NCBI GenBank assembly: GCA_964462675.1
Contig: CAYWYS010000071.1
Coordinates: 1-6,572 of the forward strand
Source: XN24 sp964462675
Lineage (GTDB): Bacteria > Pseudomonadota > Gammaproteobacteria > Steroidobacterales > XN24
DNA: 6,572 nucleotides
Direction: 5' to 3'
Below the pieces are notes generated by a model, which worked only from the letters and a program-made list of their open reading frames with translations, was not told where the DNA came from and made no database searches. Shown piece after piece: positions 4,706 through 6,572 of the stretch (the stretch's first letter is position 1; every line of letters starts with the position of its first letter). Both the position numbers and the translations under genes were made by a program.

Positions 4706-5866
4706 GTGGCCCGTTCCACGGAGCCGCTCCCCGGTCTCTACCTCGGGCTGATCTCCGGGACCTCGATGGACGCGGTCGATGCCGCGCTCGCCGAAATCAC
4801 CGCACAGGGATTCCGCGTGCTCGCCGCCCGCAGCACGCCGTTGCCCGCGCCGCTCGGCGCGCGGCTGCGCCGCCTCGCGACGCCCGGCGCCGGCGCCGAT
4901 GGCGATCCGATCGACGAGCTCGGGGACCTCGACCACCAGGTCGGCGAGCTGTTCGCCGAAGCCGCGCTGGCGCTGCTGCGCGCTCATGGCCTGGCGCCGG
5001 CGGCGGTGCGCGCGATCGGCAGCCACGGCCAGACCATCCGCCACCGGCCCCGGGCGCCACATCCGTTCACGCTGCAGATCGGCGATCCGAACCTGATCGC
5101 GGCGCACACCGGCATCCCGGTCGTGGCCGACTTCCGCCGGCGCGACATGGCCCTCGGCGGCCAGGGCGCGCCGCTGGTGCCGGCTTTCCACCGCGCCGTG
5201 TTCACCGACCCCGGCGAGTCCCGCGCCGTGCTGAATCTCGGCGGCATCGCCAACCTGACGCTGCTCGTGCCGGGCACGCCGGTAACTGGCTTCGATACCG
5301 GGCCGGCCAGCGGGCTGATGGACGCCTGGGCCCGGCGCCATCTCGGCAAACCTTTCGATGACGGCGGCGCCTGGGCCGCCGCCGGCAAGGTGTCGGCGCC
5401 CCTGCTCGACGCGCTGCTGGCCCACCCGTTCCTGTCGTTGCCGCCGCCGAAGAGCACCGGGCCCGAGGACTTCACCGTGCCCTGGCTCGACGCGCTGGTG
5501 GCGCGCGCCGGCCCGCTGGCGCCGGACGCCGTGCAGGCGACGCTGTGCGAGTTCACCGCCGCGACCGTCGCCGCCGCGCTGGCCGGTGCGGCGCCAGCGC
5601 GCCTGATCGTCTGCGGCGGCGGCGTGCACAACCGCCACCTGCTCGCGCGGCTCGCGGCCCGCCTGCCGCGCACCCGCGTCGAGAGCAGTGCCGCCCATGG
5701 CGTCGATCCGGATCATGTCGAGGCCGCGGCGTTCGCCTGGCTGGCGGCGCGCGCCCTCGCGGGCCTGCCCGGCAACCTGCCCGCGGTGACCGGGGCGAGC
5801 GGCCCGGTGGTGCTCGGCGGGACCTGGCCGGGCGCGCCGGACGGCACCGCGGAAGCCGGGTCGTGA
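4706..5866 (+). CDS. anmK: Anhydro-N-acetylmuramic acid kinase
   Basis: AnmK opens the 1,6-anhydro ring of anhydro-MurNAc and phosphorylates it with ATP to give MurNAc-6-phosphate, a step in cytoplasmic recycling of cell-wall fragments. Family motifs appear in order: LGLISGTSMDAVDAAL (12-28, phosphate binding), GSHGQTIRH (105-113), ADFRRRDMALGGQGAPLVPA (141-160), NLGGIANLT (177-185), GFDTGPASGLMDAW (195-208, whose Asp197 matches the catalytic base), PKSTGPEDF (248-256) and VCGGGVHN (302-309). At 386 residues it is slightly longer than E. coli AnmK (369). The start is GTG at 4706, 10 bp after the M23 stop. There is no convincing Shine-Dalgarno, and upstream residues of the open frame overlap the M23 gene and do not look like AnmK. 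The stop overlaps the next gene's start by 4 bp. Together with the M23 endopeptidase it makes a peptidoglycan turnover and recycling pair. Confidence 0.95.
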   Translation: MARSTEPLPGLYLGLISGTSMDAVDAALAEITAQGFRVLAARSTPLPAPLGARLRRLATPGAGADGDPIDELGDLDHQVGELFAEAALALLRAHGLAPAAVRAIGSHGQTIRHRPRAPHPFTLQIGDPNLIAAHTGIPVVADFRRRDMALGGQGAPLVPAFHRAVFTDPGESRAVLNLGGIANLTLLVPGTPVTGFDTGPASGLMDAWARRHLGKPFDDGGAWAAAGKVSAPLLDALLAHPFLSLPPPKSTGPEDFTVPWLDALVARAGPLAPDAVQATLCEFTAATVAAALAGAAPARLIVCGGGVHNRHLLARLAARLPRTRVESSAAHGVDPDHVEAAAFAWLAARALAGLPGNLPAVTGASGPVVLGGTWPGAPDGTAEAGS

Positions 5867-6572
5867 GCACGGCCGGCCACCCGGATCTCGCCCGGCCGGA
5901 GCTCTACCTGAACCGCGAGCTGGCGGCGCTGGAATTTCACCGCCGCACGCTCGAGCTCGCCAGCGATCCCGGCGTGCCGCCGCTGGAGCGCTTGCGCTTC
6001 CTGTGCCTGTCCTGCACCGGGCTGGACAAGTTCTTCGAAATCCAGGTCGGCGGCATCAAGGAGCGCATCGAGCTCGGCACGTCCTACCTGCGGCGCGACG
6101 GCCTCAGCCCGGCCGAGATTCTCACGGCGATCACGCGCACGGCGCGCGGCATGGTCGCGGAGCAGTACCGGGTGTTCAACGAGTCGCTCGGCCCGGCGCT
6201 CGCGGCGCACGGCGTGTGCTTCCTGCCGCGCGGCGACTGGAACAGCGCACAGGCCCGCTGGGCGGGGCGCTTCTTCCGCCGCGAAGTGCTGCCGGTGCTG
6301 ACGCCGATCGGCCTCGACCCGGCGCACCCGTTTCCGCGCATCCTGACCAAGTCACTGAATTTCGTCGTGGAGCTGTCCGGCACCGACTCCTTCGGCCGCG
6401 GCGCCCGCCTCGCGGTCGTGCAGGCGCCGCGCTCGCTGGCGCGCATCATCCGCGTGCCGACCAGGATCGACGGCACCGGGCCCGACGATTTCGTGTTCCT
6501 GTCCTCGATCATCCATGCCTTCGTCGGCGAGTTGTTCCCGGGGCTCGAGGTGCTCGGCTGCCACCAGTTCCG
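5863..6572 (+). CDS. ppk1: Polyphosphate kinase 1, N-terminal part (truncated by the window end)
   Basis: The first 236 codons of a PPK1, which reversibly makes polyphosphate from ATP. The GTG start overlaps the anmK stop (GTGA, 5863-5866), implying coupled translation. Recognisable parts are ELYLNRELAALEFHRRTLEL (13-32, N-terminal helical domain), LERLRFLCLSCTGLDKFFEI (41-60), EVLPVLTPIGLDPAHPFP (141-158), TKSLNFVVEL (162-171), APRSLARIIRVP (188-199) and FVFLSSIIHAF (210-220). The pattern matches gammaproteobacterial PPK1 such as that of Pseudomonas. Departures from consensus are EFH for EFN (H26), and G53-L-D-K where the family has N-L-D-E; that Asn is the nucleotide-contacting N45 of E. 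coli PPK. The two catalytic phospholipase-D-like domains, with the phosphorylated His, lie beyond the window, so activity cannot be judged. No frameshift or stop occurs in the visible part. Confidence 0.9.
   Translation, partial: MSTAGHPDLARPELYLNRELAALEFHRRTLELASDPGVPPLERLRFLCLSCTGLDKFFEIQVGGIKERIELGTSYLRRDGLSPAEILTAITRTARGMVAEQYRVFNESLGPALAAHGVCFLPRGDWNSAQARWAGRFFRREVLPVLTPIGLDPAHPFPRILTKSLNFVVELSGTDSFGRGARLAVVQAPRSLARIIRVPTRIDGTGPDDFVFLSSIIHAFVGELFPGLEVLGCHQF

Noticed and set aside
1951..4719. A very long minus-strand open frame that would extend tyrS by more than 500 codons through the M23 gene
   Set aside because: The extra part is the antisense of the M23 gene, has no recognisable family features and is rich in Arg, Ala and Gly, as expected for GC-rich antisense frames. 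The tyrS homology begins at the ATG at 3156, which has its own ribosome binding site.
4631..5716. Long minus-strand open frames opposite anmK
   Set aside because: They are antisense to a well-conserved anmK, have low-complexity Arg/Ala/Gly-rich translations and show no motif.
1..6572. CRISPR array, tRNA gene, integrase or phage-like module
   Set aside because: No regularly spaced direct repeats, no cloverleaf with a GTTCGA-type T loop and no recombinase or phage protein motifs were seen in the window.

Overview
The window comes from a GC-rich proteobacterial chromosome, most likely a gammaproteobacterium. Three things support this. The 16S rRNA 5' end and its leader, with a boxA and a TGTGTGGG block, are of gammaproteobacterial type. 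The tyrosyl-tRNA synthetase is the HLGH (TyrZ-like) type. The order rrn / tyrS / M23 endopeptidase / anmK, with tyrS reading toward the rRNA operon, matches the arrangement I recall in Pseudomonas (from memory, not searched). No genus can be named from this sequence alone.

Layout from left to right. Positions 1-52 are the 5' end of a 16S rRNA gene read leftward. Positions 53-350 hold its leader and two tandem sigma70-type promoters, P1 and P2, both with 16-bp spacers, followed by a boxA antitermination site. A rightward gene (497-1174) encodes a four-helix membrane di-heme cytochrome b of the b561/HupC type. Facing it tail to tail, at 1439-1906 on the minus strand, is a periplasmic class II cytochrome c (cytochrome c' type). 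Between them lies a 266-bp non-coding element with near-perfect terminal inverted repeats and two internal hairpins, which looks like a MITE. Next come tyrS (minus, 1951-3156), a 99-bp divergent promoter region, and a rightward set: an M23 (MepM-like) murein endopeptidase, anmK, and the first 236 codons of a polyphosphate kinase 1 gene that runs off the right edge.

Functionally there are three groups. The first is translation: rrn and tyrS, read in the same direction. The second is a small redox pair (cytochrome b plus cytochrome c') sitting between tyrS and rrn, where it interrupts the Pseudomonas-like order. The third is a cell-wall remodelling and recycling pair (M23 endopeptidase and AnmK), translationally coupled through a 4-bp overlap to polyphosphate kinase.

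The most notable observation is the MITE-like element. It lies exactly between two copies of CTAG, and each copy supplies the TAG stop codon of one flanking gene. Removing the element and one CTAG leaves two convergent genes whose stop codons overlap within a single CTAG, so the insertion appears to have duplicated the target and spared both reading frames. A second point is that the PPK1 N-terminal region lacks the usual Asn of the SxNLDEF motif. I found no CRISPR array, no tRNA, no transposase and no evidence of an undescribed multi-gene system.
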